The notes under the pieces are model-generated. The model did no database searches. It saw only the letters and a list, made by a program, of their open reading frames with translations, and was not told the origin of the DNA. The translations under genes and the position numbers were made by a program. DNA of 64,000 nt from JBDHWG01 sp046328505 (GTDB taxonomy: Bacteria; Chloroflexota; Anaerolineae; Epilineales; JAHCIE01): the NCBI GenBank assembly GCA_046328505.1, contig JAXLWL010000003.1, positions 248,001-312,000 on the forward strand. Reading direction: 5' to 3'. Of the stretch, positions 36,121-45,138 are shown piece by piece. How positions within the stretch are numbered: the stretch's first letter is position 1; the number at the start of each line of letters is the position of its first letter.

Positions 36121-37209
36121 ATGGAGAGCATCACCCTGGCCGGGCGAGCCGCCGCGTTCCTCCTCGGTCTCGCGCTGGTTCTGATCACGTTCCGCTCGGT
36201 TATCATCACCTTCGTCCTTCCCCGTGGCGCGCGCAGCAGCATCACGGCCACTGTATTCATCCTGTTGCGCTTCGTCTTCGACGCCTACACGGGCCTGCTG
36301 CGCAGCTACAAGGCGAAAGACGCGGCTATGGCGCTGTACGCCCCGATTGGCCTGCTCCTTCTGCCGCTCGTCTGGCTCGTGACGATATTCGCGGGCTACG
36401 CGCTCATGTACTGGAGCCTCGGCGTGTCGCCGGTTTTCGAGACACTCGTGCTGAGCGGCTCGTCCATGCTCACCCTGGGCTTCGACGCCCCGAAGACGCT
36501 TCTCGTCACCTTCATCGCGTTTTCCGAGGCGGCGATCGGGCTGATCGTCGTCGCCCTGTTCATTTCCTATCTGCCGACGATGTACTCAGCCTTCTCGCGC
36601 CGCGAGCGCGACGTGACCATGCTCGAAGTGCGCGCGGGGACTCCGCCTTCCTCCCAAACCCTGCTCTGGCGCTATTACCGCATCCAGGGCCTGGAGCGCC
36701 TGGGGAAGCTGTGGGAAACGTGGGAGGTCTGGTTCGCCGACCTGGAGGAGACACACACCTCCCTCGCCGCGCTCTCCTACTTCCGCTCCCCCCAGCCCGA
36801 CCACTCGTGGATCACGGCAGCGGGGACCGTGCTGGACTCGGCGGCGCTCACCCTGGCCGCCGTCGACATCCCCTACGACCCGCAGGCCGCGCTCACCATC
36901 CGCGCCGGCTACCTGGCCTTGCAGCGCATCTGCGACTTCTTCAGCATCCCCTACAACGCCCTGCCAAAGCCGGACGACCCCATCAGCATCTCGCGGATGG
37001 AATTCGACGAGGTGTATGATTTCCTGGCCGCGAACGGCGCGCCGATGAAGCCGGACCGCGAGCAGGCCTGGCGCGACTACCGCGGCTGGCGCGTCAACTA
37101 CGACGTGCCGCTGCTGTCGCTGGCCCTGCTGCTCATGGCGCCGCCCGCGGCGTGGGTCAGCGACCGCTACCCGGCCTGGCGCCGTCGCACCCTGTTCCGC
37201 CTTCGGTGA
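36121..37209 (+). CDS. Potassium-channel-like membrane protein
   Basis: 362 residues. Membrane segments near 10-32, 70-98 and 127-150, with a re-entrant pore-like loop between them reading SSMLTLGFD (114-122), which resembles the TVGYGD selectivity filter region. It is followed by ISYLPTMYSAFSRRERDVTMLEVRAG, a segment found after the pore helix in bacterial two-TM ion channel proteins. Residues 175-340 are a soluble helical domain and a last hydrophobic stretch lies near 340-352. The filter is degenerate (LGFD), so ion selectivity is uncertain. Function is inferred from the loop and its C-terminal neighbour. Confidence 0.6.
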   Translation: MESITLAGRAAAFLLGLALVLITFRSVIITFVLPRGARSSITATVFILLRFVFDAYTGLLRSYKAKDAAMALYAPIGLLLLPLVWLVTIFAGYALMYWSLGVSPVFETLVLSGSSMLTLGFDAPKTLLVTFIAFSEAAIGLIVVALFISYLPTMYSAFSRRERDVTMLEVRAGTPPSSQTLLWRYYRIQGLERLGKLWETWEVWFADLEETHTSLAALSYFRSPQPDHSWITAAGTVLDSAALTLAAVDIPYDPQAALTIRAGYLALQRICDFFSIPYNALPKPDDPISISRMEFDEVYDFLAANGAPMKPDREQAWRDYRGWRVNYDVPLLSLALLLMAPPAAWVSDRYPAWRRRTLFRLR

Positions 37210-37232
37210 GCGCGCTGCACAGTCCTGGCTGT

Positions 37233-37348
37233 CATTGCGAGGCGGGCCTTGCCGCCGAAGCAATCTCACGGCGGATGAGAGCGGCGCCGTTCCCGCCATA
37301 GACGGTCTATCCGAAAGAGCGGGGGAGTGCTTTGCTCCGCTCGCAATG
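37233..37348 (+). repeat. Dispersed palindromic repeat, type A (116 bp)
   Basis: CATTGCGAGGCGGG with an internal GGCGG/CCGCC hairpin and GAAGCAATCTC on the left; GTGCTTTGCTCCG and CTCGCAATG on the right. Its left 30 bases match the copy at 24725 exactly. It lies between the channel-like gene and the SDR gene. Confidence 0.7.
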
Positions 37349-37371
37349 ACGCTTCACCACGGAGGAGAGAC

Positions 37372-38130
37372 ATGGACCCTAGAGGCAAAGTCGCCCTTGT
37401 CACAGGCGCGTCGATGGGAATCGGGCGGGCCGTCGCCCTGGACCTGGCGCAGGACGGGGCGCGAGTCGCCATCAACTACCGACAGAGTCAGGCCGAGGCG
37501 AACGGCGTGCTCGCCGAGATCGAGGCGCTAGGCGGCGAGGGCATGCTGGCCCAGGCCGACGTCGCGGACGAGGCCGCCGTTCAGCGTATGGTGGACGCGG
37601 TCGAGGCGAAATGGGGCGGCCTGGATATTCTCGTCAACAATGCCGCCATCACCTACTTCGTCCCCTTGCCCGACCTGGACGCGCTCAGTGAGGATATGTG
37701 GGACAACCTGTACGCGACCAACGTCAAGGGCTTGTTCTGGTGCGCACGCGCCGGGGCAAAGCTCATGCGCAAGGACGGCGGCGGCGTCATGGTCAACATC
37801 GGCTCCGTGGCAGGCGTGACGGGCGATGGCAGCAGCATCGCCTACTGCGCCAGCAAGGCCGCCGTCCACAGCCTGACCAAGTCCCTGGCCCGGGCGCTCG
37901 CGCCCGATATCCGCGTTAACTGCGTCTCGCCCGGCTTCGTCGACACGAACTGGCACGCGCGGGGTGTCGGCGAAGAGCAAGCCGCGCGCAACCGCGAGAA
38001 CGCGGGGAACGTCTCGCCGTTGCGCCGCGTCTGTTCGCCGCAGGATGTCAGCGACGCGGTCATGAGCATGATTCACATGGACTACGTCACGGGCCAGATT
38101 CTGATGGTCAACGGCGGCATCTTCATGTAA
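37372..38130 (+). CDS. SDR family oxidoreductase
   Basis: 252 residues from the ATG at 37372, preceded by GGAGGAGAG. NAD(P)-binding TGASMGIG (about 13-20), the NNAA motif in VNNAAIT, catalytic serine in NIGSVAG and the YCASK active site (Tyr and Lys) are all present. It belongs to the classical SDR family (FabG-like), so it reduces or oxidises an alcohol/ketone pair; the exact substrate is unknown. It is 15 bases upstream of the methyltransferase gene, so they are likely co-transcribed. Confidence 0.9.
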   Translation: MDPRGKVALVTGASMGIGRAVALDLAQDGARVAINYRQSQAEANGVLAEIEALGGEGMLAQADVADEAAVQRMVDAVEAKWGGLDILVNNAAITYFVPLPDLDALSEDMWDNLYATNVKGLFWCARAGAKLMRKDGGGVMVNIGSVAGVTGDGSSIAYCASKAAVHSLTKSLARALAPDIRVNCVSPGFVDTNWHARGVGEEQAARNRENAGNVSPLRRVCSPQDVSDAVMSMIHMDYVTGQILMVNGGIFM

Positions 38131-38145
38131 GCTGGAGGGAATTCC

Positions 38146-38907
38146 GTGAACAGTGAAGTTCATCTGCCCCACCTCTACCGCGACCTGGCCGAGTGGTGGC
38201 CGGTGCTGTCGGCGCCAGAGGACTACGCCGAAGAGGCCGAGTTCTTCCGCCGCGTCATCGTCGGCGCGGCAGGTACTCCGCCGAAGACCGTGCTGGAGCT
38301 CGGCTCCGGCGGTGGTAACAATGCGTCGCATCTTAAGCAGCATTTCGGCATGACCCTGGTGGATCTATCATCGGGCATGTTGGCCGTCAGCCAGCGCCTC
38401 AACCCCGAGTGCGAGCATATCCAGGGCGACATGCGCACGGTACGGCTGGGCCGGCAGTTCGACGCCGTGTTCATCCACGACGCTATCGAGTACATGACGA
38501 CCGAGGCCGATCTGCGCGCTGCCATCGCCACGGCATGGATCCATTGCCGGCCGGGCGGCGGCGCGGCAGTTTTCTGTCCGGACTTCGTGCGCGAGGGGTT
38601 TCAGCCGTCGACGGATCACGGCGGCCACGACGTGGGTGACCGCCACTTGCGCTATCTCCAGTGGACCTGGGACCCCGATCCCGGCGACACAAGCTACAGC
38701 TCCGACATGGTCTACATTATGCGTGAGGGCAATGGTGAGCCAGAGGTTGTGCTCGACCGCCATACGTGGGGCTTGTTTGGCCGCGAGGATTGGCTGCGCT
38801 GGATCACCGAAGCGGGCTTCCAGGCCGACGCGGTCCCGTTTGAGCACAGCGAGGTCCCGGCCGGCTCGACTTACGTGTTCGTCGGCAAGAAGAACACAGA
38901 GGGGTAA
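38146..38907 (+). CDS. Class I SAM-dependent methyltransferase
   Basis: 253 residues starting at a GTG with GGAGGG seven bases upstream. The SAM-binding motif I is VLELGSGGGNNASHL (about 46-60), with acidic post-I region TLVDLSSGM and DAVFIHDAIEYM as motif IV. The acceptor is unknown. It lies downstream of the SDR gene in an apparent two-gene operon. Confidence 0.85.
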   Translation: MNSEVHLPHLYRDLAEWWPVLSAPEDYAEEAEFFRRVIVGAAGTPPKTVLELGSGGGNNASHLKQHFGMTLVDLSSGMLAVSQRLNPECEHIQGDMRTVRLGRQFDAVFIHDAIEYMTTEADLRAAIATAWIHCRPGGGAAVFCPDFVREGFQPSTDHGGHDVGDRHLRYLQWTWDPDPGDTSYSSDMVYIMREGNGEPEVVLDRHTWGLFGREDWLRWITEAGFQADAVPFEHSEVPAGSTYVFVGKKNTEG

Positions 38908-38940
38908 TACCAGATGCTAAAGAAAGGCGTGCATGAACAG

Positions 38941-39009
38941 TGTGTCGCCCTGAGCGAAGCGAAGGGCCTCCGCCAGTTCTCGGGAGGCTTCGCCTTCGGC
39001 TCAACATAA
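38941..39009 (+). repeat. Short repeat with two opposed arms
   Basis: TGTCGCCCTGAGCG...GGGCC is followed by an inverted arm GGGAGGCTTCG...CAACATAAC. The first arm matches the type B outward arm; the second has lost part of its stem match. It lies just after the methyltransferase gene. Confidence 0.55.
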
Positions 39010-39093
39010 CAGCGTTGCCCTATGGTCCATGCACAGTCGTCATCGTAACACCGTGTGACGGGATGCGCCGACACAAGAACACTGCGATGCCGT

Positions 39094-39209
39094 CATTGCG
39101 AGCGGAGCGAAGCAATCCCTCATCCTTGTCAAGGGCGACCTAAGCAGGGGCAGCGTGTCTTTTGCCTGCCGAGAGATTGCTTCGTCCTCCTGTCGTCGTC
39201 CTCGCAATG
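39094..39209 (+). repeat. Dispersed palindromic repeat, type A (116 bp)
   Basis: CATTGCGAGCGGAGCG and GAAGCAATCC on the left, GAGAGATTGCTTCG with CTCGCAATG on the right. Same size and termini as the copies at 24725 and 37233. The rest of the gap 38908-39325 holds only the short repeat at 38941 and no gene. Confidence 0.7.
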
Positions 39210-39325
39210 ACGCCGCAGGTCGCTGTGTTCTGCGCAGCGACGGCGAGGGGTCTGGACTGCGGCCCAGGTGCCTCGTCTCACTTCGCATGACGGCCCGGAC
39301 TTGTTTTCAAGGGAAAGCGATTAAT

Positions 39326-40330
39326 ATGCATCCAGAGCTTGTACCGTTCGACAACGCAATGCTGCCCGACGCCGGGCGTCTCCTGGCTCTGCGCCACGCG
39401 CACGACCGCGCCGCCTTGCCTACCCTGCCCTCGCGCTTCGAGGAGGCTGCCGTCGCCGCGAAGGCGGTTCGCGCTGCCCTGGACCGGCCGATGGCTCAGG
39501 GCTTCGCCGCCGTACGGGGCGATAGGGTGGTAGGCTATTGCATCGGCGACGTAGCGCTCGCCGAAATTTGGGGCCGTTCCGGCTGGGTGCGCCCGCCGGG
39601 CTGTGCCGTTGGCCCGGACGAAGATGCGGAGTTGGTGCGGGACCTCTACGCGGCGCTCGGCCAGCGCTGGATCGACCTCGGCTGTTTCTCGCACTACGCC
39701 GTCGTGCCGACTTCCGACCCGGCGCTGCTCCAAATGTGGTACAGCCTGAGCTTCGGCATCCAGCAGGTCTACGGCCTGAGGGCTCTGGATGACCTGGGCG
39801 GTCCCGGGCTCCCCCTGCCGCCGGGCGTCGAGATTCGCGTCGCCGGACCGGATGACCGCACCGTCCTGGCTGATTTCTCCGACATCATATGGCGGCACCA
39901 GGTGCAGGCCCCCGTGTGGGGAATGATGCTGCCGGAAACGGTTGAAGACCAGCGCGAAGGCTGGGCCGAGCTGGTCGACGAGCCGGGCTGGACAGTCTGG
40001 CTTGCCTTCTACGAGGGGCAGCCTGTGGGTATCCAGGGGTACCATCCTGAGGAGGAGAGCGACGAGGCCCTGATCGTGCCGGAGGCGTGCGCGTCGCTGA
40101 GCGTCGCCGGAACGCGCGAGGGGGCTCGCGGCCGCGGCGTCGGCCAGGCCATGACCCGCCGCGGCCTGAAAGGAGTTCGGGACGCAGGTTTCCGGGTCTG
40201 CTTGACCGACTGGCGAAGCACCAATCTCCTATCATCGCGCTTCTGGCCGCGCCAGGGCTTCGCGCCCGTCGCCTACCGTCTCAACCGCATTATCGACAGC
40301 CGCATCGCCTGGGCACGCGGCAACGACTAA
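39326..40330 (+). CDS. Tandem GNAT-type acetyltransferase
   Basis: 334 residues from the ATG at 39326. The C-terminal half carries a GNAT acetyl-CoA loop of the type TREGARGRGVGQAMTRRGLKG (about 264-284) followed by DWRSTNLLSSRFWPRQGF, the usual end of the fold. The N-terminal half looks like a degenerate second GNAT domain (AAVRGDRVVGYCIGD strand region). The upstream ribosome-binding site AGGGAAAG is weak. The acceptor amine is unknown. It ends convergently with the YCII-like gene, overlapping by four bases. Confidence 0.8.
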   Translation: MHPELVPFDNAMLPDAGRLLALRHAHDRAALPTLPSRFEEAAVAAKAVRAALDRPMAQGFAAVRGDRVVGYCIGDVALAEIWGRSGWVRPPGCAVGPDEDAELVRDLYAALGQRWIDLGCFSHYAVVPTSDPALLQMWYSLSFGIQQVYGLRALDDLGGPGLPLPPGVEIRVAGPDDRTVLADFSDIIWRHQVQAPVWGMMLPETVEDQREGWAELVDEPGWTVWLAFYEGQPVGIQGYHPEEESDEALIVPEACASLSVAGTREGARGRGVGQAMTRRGLKGVRDAGFRVCLTDWRSTNLLSSRFWPRQGFAPVAYRLNRIIDSRIAWARGND

Positions 40331-40665
40331 GCCGGCAAGCTGTCGCCCGGAAAGCTGCGCGAAGGATGAACCTCGTAAACGAAGATACCGGCCTGGACAC
40401 CCGGATCTTCGTCCATGATCTTGGAGACTTCATCCACAGTTGCGTTAAATATGCCTACGCCTGAAAGCTCGCTCCCGTCACGGACCGGACAAACAATCGA
40501 GAGCACGCCAGCCGCCCGAAGCTCGAAGTTTCGCCGGCCATGCTCCCATATAATCTTGTCCCGCTCGGCTGCCTTCCAGTTCGGCCCGGCCTTGAGGAGC
40601 ACGACGCAGTACGGCTTCGTCTTGGTCATCATCTCGCGCATGTATTCGTCACTGATGATCGTCAT
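40327..40665 (-). CDS. YCII-related domain protein
   Basis: 112 residues, a small ferredoxin-like fold of the YCII/DGPF family: PYCVVLLKAGPNWKA at the start, the IIWEHGRRNFELRAAGVLSI block and a central GIFNATVDEVSKIMDEDP segment. YciI-type proteins include dehydrochlorinases and signalling accessories; the function here is unknown. AAAGGAG precedes the start. It begins 14 bases after the MFS stop, so the two probably share a transcript. Confidence 0.75.
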   Translation of the reverse strand: MTIISDEYMREMMTKTKPYCVVLLKAGPNWKAAERDKIIWEHGRRNFELRAAGVLSIVCPVRDGSELSGVGIFNATVDEVSKIMDEDPGVQAGIFVYEVHPSRSFPGDSLPA

Positions 40666-40679
40666 GTCGTAGGTCTCCT

Positions 40680-41912
40680 TTAGGCAGCAGCCACCTCTTC
40701 CGATGACGGTAGAGTGCGGAAGGCGCGCAGCGCGAGGCCCAGCCCGATGAGCGACAGCACGCCGGCCATGTAGAAGGCAATGCCGGGAATAATGACTGGC
40801 GCCCCTTCCTGAGTGAAACGGGCGAACAACTCCGTGGCGAGTGGCGGACCGACGATACCCGTCAGGGCGACGATGCTCGTCAGCGCCCCTTGCACCGCGC
40901 CCTGCTCATTCGGCCCGACCTGCCGCGAGATGAGTCCCTGGGCGGCCGGGTTGGTCAGAAATGCCAGGCAGGTGCCTATCATAACAAGGTACAGCATCCA
41001 GCCCTGCGATGCAAAGCCGTATAGAAAGAAGGCGATGGCGTTGCACAGCAAACCGATGACCATCGCGCGCCGCTCCCCCAGGCGCGGCATGAGCAGCCGC
41101 AGGAGCCAGAGCTGGACCACGATGGATACGGCGCCGAACACGGCGAGCGAGATGCCGTTCTGCGCCGTCGACCAGTCGTAGCGATACGTCGTGTAGAGTA
41201 CCCACGTGCTTTGCAGCGCCTGCCCCGCCAGGCTGACCAGGACGATAGTCGCGGTCAGGCCCAGGACGACGGGGTAGCGGCCCAGCGCCATGAGGGAGCC
41301 AATCGGGTGGGCCCGCGACCACGTGAAGGGGCGGCGATTCTCCGGCGCGAGTGATTCCGGCAGAACGAAGAAGCCGTACAGCCAGTTGATGAGAGTCAGC
41401 ACGGCGGCGGCGACGAATGGGGCGCGCGGCCCGATGGTGCCGATGATGCCGCCGATGGCGGGACCGATGATGAAGCCGATGCCGAAGGCTGCCGAGACGA
41501 GGCCGAAGTTTTGCGCCCGCTTCTCCGGTGGGCTGACGTCGGCGATGTAGGCATTGCCGACGGTGAAGCTAGCGCCCATGATACCGGCGATGATGCGCCC
41601 CACGAAGAGCAAGCCGAGGGTAGGCGCGATCGCCATGAACAGGTAGTCGACGCCCGCGCCGAAGAGCGCCATCAGGACGACCGGGCGCCGCCCATAGCGA
41701 TCGCTCAGACTCCCCATGATCGGCGCGAAGATGAACTGCGCCGCCGCGTATGCCGCGAGCAGCCAGCCATAGTAGTAGGCCGCGACGCTAAGATCGCCGC
41801 CCACGAGATCACCAACAAGCTGTGGCAGGACAGGGATGATAATGCCCAGACCCAGGACGTCGATGAGAAGCGTGACGAATATGAAGATGAGGCCGGCCTG
41901 TCTGTTTCTCAC
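40680..41912 (-). CDS. MFS transporter, TCR/Tet-like
   Basis: 410 residues from a GTG preceded by GGGAG. Twelve membrane segments. The family motif A appears as GSLSDRYGRRPVVLMALFG between TM2 and TM3, and PPEKRAQNFGL and related blocks place it with tetracycline-resistance-type (DHA1) proton antiporters. It may export drugs or metabolites; whether it confers tetracycline resistance cannot be decided. The downstream YCII-like gene may be coupled. Confidence 0.88.
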   Translation of the reverse strand: MRNRQAGLIFIFVTLLIDVLGLGIIIPVLPQLVGDLVGGDLSVAAYYYGWLLAAYAAAQFIFAPIMGSLSDRYGRRPVVLMALFGAGVDYLFMAIAPTLGLLFVGRIIAGIMGASFTVGNAYIADVSPPEKRAQNFGLVSAAFGIGFIIGPAIGGIIGTIGPRAPFVAAAVLTLINWLYGFFVLPESLAPENRRPFTWSRAHPIGSLMALGRYPVVLGLTATIVLVSLAGQALQSTWVLYTTYRYDWSTAQNGISLAVFGAVSIVVQLWLLRLLMPRLGERRAMVIGLLCNAIAFFLYGFASQGWMLYLVMIGTCLAFLTNPAAQGLISRQVGPNEQGAVQGALTSIVALTGIVGPPLATELFARFTQEGAPVIIPGIAFYMAGVLSLIGLGLALRAFRTLPSSEEVAAA

Positions 41913-41995
41913 ATTGATCTCCCTTCGCTTAAACTAACGACAATTGATTCACGGGAATGCCTAGATTAGTAGACATGACGCCGACATTATTACCC

Positions 41996-42024
41996 TTACC
42001 CGGCGGTCCGTTTTGTGCTATAAT
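41996..42024 (+). promoter_or_regulatory. Promoter of rsfS
   Basis: TTACCC (41996-42001), 17 bases, TATAAT (42019-42024) with an upstream TGC making an extended -10. The ATG at 42053 has a perfect AGGAGGT nearby. Confidence 0.65.
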
Positions 42025-42052
42025 GGTGTCATCTCAATGATACAGGAGGTGT

Positions 42053-42448
42053 ATGACCTTGCTCCCTGAGGTCCCGGTCACCGGGACTAACGAGTCGACA
42101 GAGGAAAACGCCGCTGAGTTGGCCCACGCCATCGTGGATATTCTGGAGGATCGGCAGGCCAGCGATATTGTTCTGATGGATTTGCGTGCGGTGTCCTTGC
42201 TGGCCGATTACTTCGTTCTTGCCAGCGCCGACAGCCGCCGCCAAATACAGGCCTTGATCGATACGACGACCGAGACGCTCCGAAAGCAAGGCATTCGCCC
42301 GCTGCGGGTGGAGGGGACGCCGGATTCCGGGTGGATTATCCTGGACTACGGCAGCGTCGTCGCTCACCTTTTCGATCCGGAGGCCCGTGCTTTCTACAAG
42401 CTAGAGCAGCTCTGGAAGAACGCCCCGGTGACTCTACGCATTCAGTAA
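42053..42448 (+). CDS. rsfS: Ribosome silencing factor RsfS
   Basis: 131 residues of the Iojap/RsfS family. After a variable N-terminus come LAHAIVDILEDRQASDIVLMDLR, ADYFVLASADSRRQIQALID and the conserved SGWIILDYGSVVAHLFDPEARAFYKLEQLW. RsfS binds L14 and blocks subunit joining when nutrients are limiting. It is not next to nadD or a nucleotidyl transferase, its common neighbours. Its promoter and a terminator-like hairpin downstream make it a single-gene unit. Confidence 0.93.
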   Translation: MTLLPEVPVTGTNESTEENAAELAHAIVDILEDRQASDIVLMDLRAVSLLADYFVLASADSRRQIQALIDTTTETLRKQGIRPLRVEGTPDSGWIILDYGSVVAHLFDPEARAFYKLEQLWKNAPVTLRIQ

Positions 42449-42483
42449 GCAGCGGGTTGCTTTCAGGCGCGAATCACATAGAG

Positions 42484-42541
42484 ACGCCAAAACGCGGCGG
42501 AAATCCTCTGTCGAGCTTCCCCCGCGCTCTGGCGTTTTGTT
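42484..42541 (+). terminator. Terminator after rsfS
   Basis: GACGCCAAAACGCGG on the left pairs imperfectly with CGCGCTCTGGCGTTTTG on the right, and a T-rich run follows. It is located between the convergent rsfS and glycosyltransferase genes and may act for both. Confidence 0.55.
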
Positions 42542-42551
42542 GATTTGTAGC

Positions 42552-43679
42552 CTACCCAAGTCGGCTGAGAATGTAGTCCGCGATGTCTAGCGCGGCGCGG
42601 GGGCGGCCGATGCGCGTCGCGTCCTGCCGCAGCACCGCCAGCCGCTCCCGATCGCGCAGAATCGCCAGCACCGCCGGCGCGACCATGTTGGTGATACGCA
42701 CCTGGACGCCCGCGCCCTCTCCCACCACATAGTCCGCGTTCCACTCCTCCTGGCCCGGGATCGGGTCGAACACCACCATGGGCGTCCCGCGCGCCAGCAC
42801 CTCACTTGTAATCAGCCCGCCGGCCTTAGAAATGACAAGGTCGCTCGCCACGATCAGGTCGTCGACGTAGTTGACGAATCCCAGCTTGCGCAGCCGCAGC
42901 GTGTTGCCGTCGCCCAGGTCTTCCAACGCCTGCAGCAAATCGGCGCTTCGTCCTGCGGCGACATAGAGCGTCCCGCGAATGTCGCTCGCTAGAAGCTGGC
43001 TGACGATGGTCCGCACCTTGGTGGGAGCGAGCGCCGCTCCGAACAGCGTAACGACTTGCTCGTCCGGCGCGAGGTCGTGGCGCGCGCGCGCCTCGGCCAT
43101 CGCCTTAGGCTCGGCCAGCGTCGGGGACACGGGGATACCGGTGACGTGTATCGTGTCGCGCGGCACACCCATGGCAGCCATACTCGCCTGCGTCAAGTCA
43201 TTCGCCACGAAGTAGCCATCCATGCCCTCGTGGATCCAGTTGCTGTGCGCCATGTAGTCGGTGATCACCTCGTAGATCGGCTGGCCGATCTTGCCTGCCC
43301 GGCGCTCACTGAGTAACACCTCGGCGGGTACGAAGTGGGTGCCGATGACGATTTCGGGCGCGTTGGCGCGGACGAAGTCGTCCAGCTTGGTCACGAATCG
43401 CTTCTCGCTCTCGACACGCAGGCGATTCGCCGCCGTGACCTGCTTCATGTCCGTCAGGTCTGTCGAGTCGTAGACGGTCTTCCACAGCATGGGCGCCTGC
43501 TCGCTGAGCCGCGCGTAGGTTTTCGTGACGAGGCGCTTAAAGAGCTTGTTGCCGAAGTCGAACACATCGGCGGTCACGACGTCGTGGAGCCCGCGCTCGG
43601 CGAAGGCGTCGCGAATGGCGTTGGCGGCGGTCACGTGGCCGCTGCCGAGTGTAGCATGAAGGATGAGAACCGTTGCCAT
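42552..43679 (-). CDS. MGDG-synthase-like glycosyltransferase (GT28)
   Basis: 375 residues. The N-terminal MGDG_synth domain shows LHATLGSGHVTAANAIRDAF, the loop for the lipid acceptor, and the C-terminal half is a GT-B nucleotide-sugar domain with SKAGGLITSEVLARGTPMVV. Family members add sugars to diacylglycerol to make glycolipids; UDP-sugar and acceptor cannot be named. Last gene of an envelope operon that also holds a polysaccharide deacetylase and a membrane-anchored hydrolase. Confidence 0.85.
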   Translation of the reverse strand: MATVLILHATLGSGHVTAANAIRDAFAERGLHDVVTADVFDFGNKLFKRLVTKTYARLSEQAPMLWKTVYDSTDLTDMKQVTAANRLRVESEKRFVTKLDDFVRANAPEIVIGTHFVPAEVLLSERRAGKIGQPIYEVITDYMAHSNWIHEGMDGYFVANDLTQASMAAMGVPRDTIHVTGIPVSPTLAEPKAMAEARARHDLAPDEQVVTLFGAALAPTKVRTIVSQLLASDIRGTLYVAAGRSADLLQALEDLGDGNTLRLRKLGFVNYVDDLIVASDLVISKAGGLITSEVLARGTPMVVFDPIPGQEEWNADYVVGEGAGVQVRITNMVAPAVLAILRDRERLAVLRQDATRIGRPRAALDIADYILSRLG

Positions 43680-43712
43680 AGCTGCCTTTCGAGTGGTCGT
43701 TGAGAGGCTCGG

Positions 43713-44414
43713 TCACGTGCCGCGCTTGCGGCCGGCCAGCTCACCGCTGAGCTGCTGCGTCACGTCGGCGACAACGTCACGCATGTCCTCGTCAAACCGC
43801 GTACCGGTGACGGTGCGCCAGATCCAGTTTCGCATGCCCCCAAGGCGGTCGCCCAACACCCGGTTCAGGACTTCGATGAACAGCCAGCCCCAGACGGCGA
43901 TCACGAACGCCTGGGGTAGTGTCAGGTCGACCAGGTCGCCCAGGAACACAATCACGATGATGAAGCTCCAGATTTCCAGGAGCCAGCTCAGCGGGACCCC
44001 CAGATAGGGCAAGAGTGTCAGGAACGCGAACACCAGGGGCGCGCTGCCGAGCAAGATGAGGACGCTCACCCCCCACACCGGGAGACTGATGCCGTAGATG
44101 AGCCACGCCAGGATGCTGACTGTCACCCCCCAGATGAGCAGGTTGATGACGTTCAGCACCGCGTTCAGCCCGAGGCTCAGCATGAAACGGCCGGGCGATA
44201 CCCGGTTGGCGAACAGGACCGCGCTCTGCCCCAGCAGGATCGAGGCGCCGGCCAGCGCTCCCACGCCCAGAACGAGAGCTACGGAGTACGGGGACGCGCG
44301 CACGACTGCGATCGCCGCGGTGTTCGCCCCTAGCGACAGCAGAATGACGTGCCAAAGCTGGTCCAGGTAGACGGCGATGGTATCCGCCAGGCTATCCACT
44401 GACATCTCCTTCAC
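43713..44414 (-). CDS. Multi-pass membrane protein of unknown function
   Basis: 233 residues with about five hydrophobic segments between residues 25 and 195 and a charged C-terminal tail (GTRFDEDMRDVVADVTQQLSG) that is probably cytoplasmic. The start may be GTG 44414 or ATG 44405; both overlap the polysaccharide deacetylase gene, so translation is coupled. Overall pattern resembles Yip1-like or lipid-associated membrane proteins but no motif is decisive. Its position between a glycolipid glycosyltransferase and a deacetylase suggests an envelope role. Confidence 0.7.
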   Translation of the reverse strand: MKEMSVDSLADTIAVYLDQLWHVILLSLGANTAAIAVVRASPYSVALVLGVGALAGASILLGQSAVLFANRVSPGRFMLSLGLNAVLNVINLLIWGVTVSILAWLIYGISLPVWGVSVLILLGSAPLVFAFLTLLPYLGVPLSWLLEIWSFIIVIVFLGDLVDLTLPQAFVIAVWGWLFIEVLNRVLGDRLGGMRNWIWRTVTGTRFDEDMRDVVADVTQQLSGELAGRKRGT

Positions 44415-45138
44415 CGACGAGCGGGCGGCTTTCCCGCGCGACCCACATCTCGTCGATGGTCACAAAGCGATAGCCGTCGTCCTTCAGGCGCCGTATCAAC
44501 TCGTCGGTGACGCGAGCGATGGACGGGCCCGGCAGACTCTCATGCAGGACCAGAATCGCGCCGGGGCTGACCTGCCGCATCACGTCCGTGTACGTCTTCC
44601 TCTCGGGCTGCAACCAGTGCGTAGGCACCACCGTCCACATCACTGTGCGATACATCCACTCGCTTAGCCGCTGAAGCACCCCCGGCGTGAACCACCCGAA
44701 GGGCGGGCGCACGTAAACATAGGACTCCGGAGCGCCGCCCGTCGCCTCGGCGATGACACGCTGGGCGTGGAACAGGTGCGTCTCTAGCTGGCGCGTCGCA
44801 AGGAGTGGGAAGGGACGGTGATAGTAGCCATGCAGCCCCTGGTCGTGGCCCGCCTGGTTGACGGCGCGGACGAGATCGGGGTATTTGTGAGCGTGCAGAC
44901 CGATGCTAAAGAACGTCGCCCGCGTGTCGTGCCGCGCCAGGACTTCGAGCAAGCCCCCGGTGTCCCGCGGCCACGGACCGTCGTCGAACGTGAGGGCGAT
45001 TGTCCTCTCCTCCCCGTCACCAATCCATAGCGCGTCCGGCATCCGCCGTTGGAGGCTGCGGTGCGTGGCGGCGATGTAGGTCGCCGGCGTAAAGAACGTC
45101 CGCTCGATCTGGGCAGCGATGTGCCGGGGGTGTCTCAC
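44392..45138 (-). CDS. Polysaccharide deacetylase family protein (CE4-like)
   Basis: 248 residues. NodB motif 1 is ALTFDDGPWPRD (about 48-59, catalytic base Asp and metal-binding Asp); motif 2 is in FFSIGLHAHKYPDLV with the metal histidines less canonical; motif 3 RPPFGWF is clear. The usual HxxxH pair appears changed, so metal binding should be checked. No signal peptide, but the substrate could still be cytosolic lipid-linked sugar. It overlaps the upstream hydrolase gene by four bases. Confidence 0.85.
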   Translation of the reverse strand: MRHPRHIAAQIERTFFTPATYIAATHRSLQRRMPDALWIGDGEERTIALTFDDGPWPRDTGGLLEVLARHDTRATFFSIGLHAHKYPDLVRAVNQAGHDQGLHGYYHRPFPLLATRQLETHLFHAQRVIAEATGGAPESYVYVRPPFGWFTPGVLQRLSEWMYRTVMWTVVPTHWLQPERKTYTDVMRQVSPGAILVLHESLPGPSIARVTDELIRRLKDDGYRFVTIDEMWVARESRPLVGEGDVSG

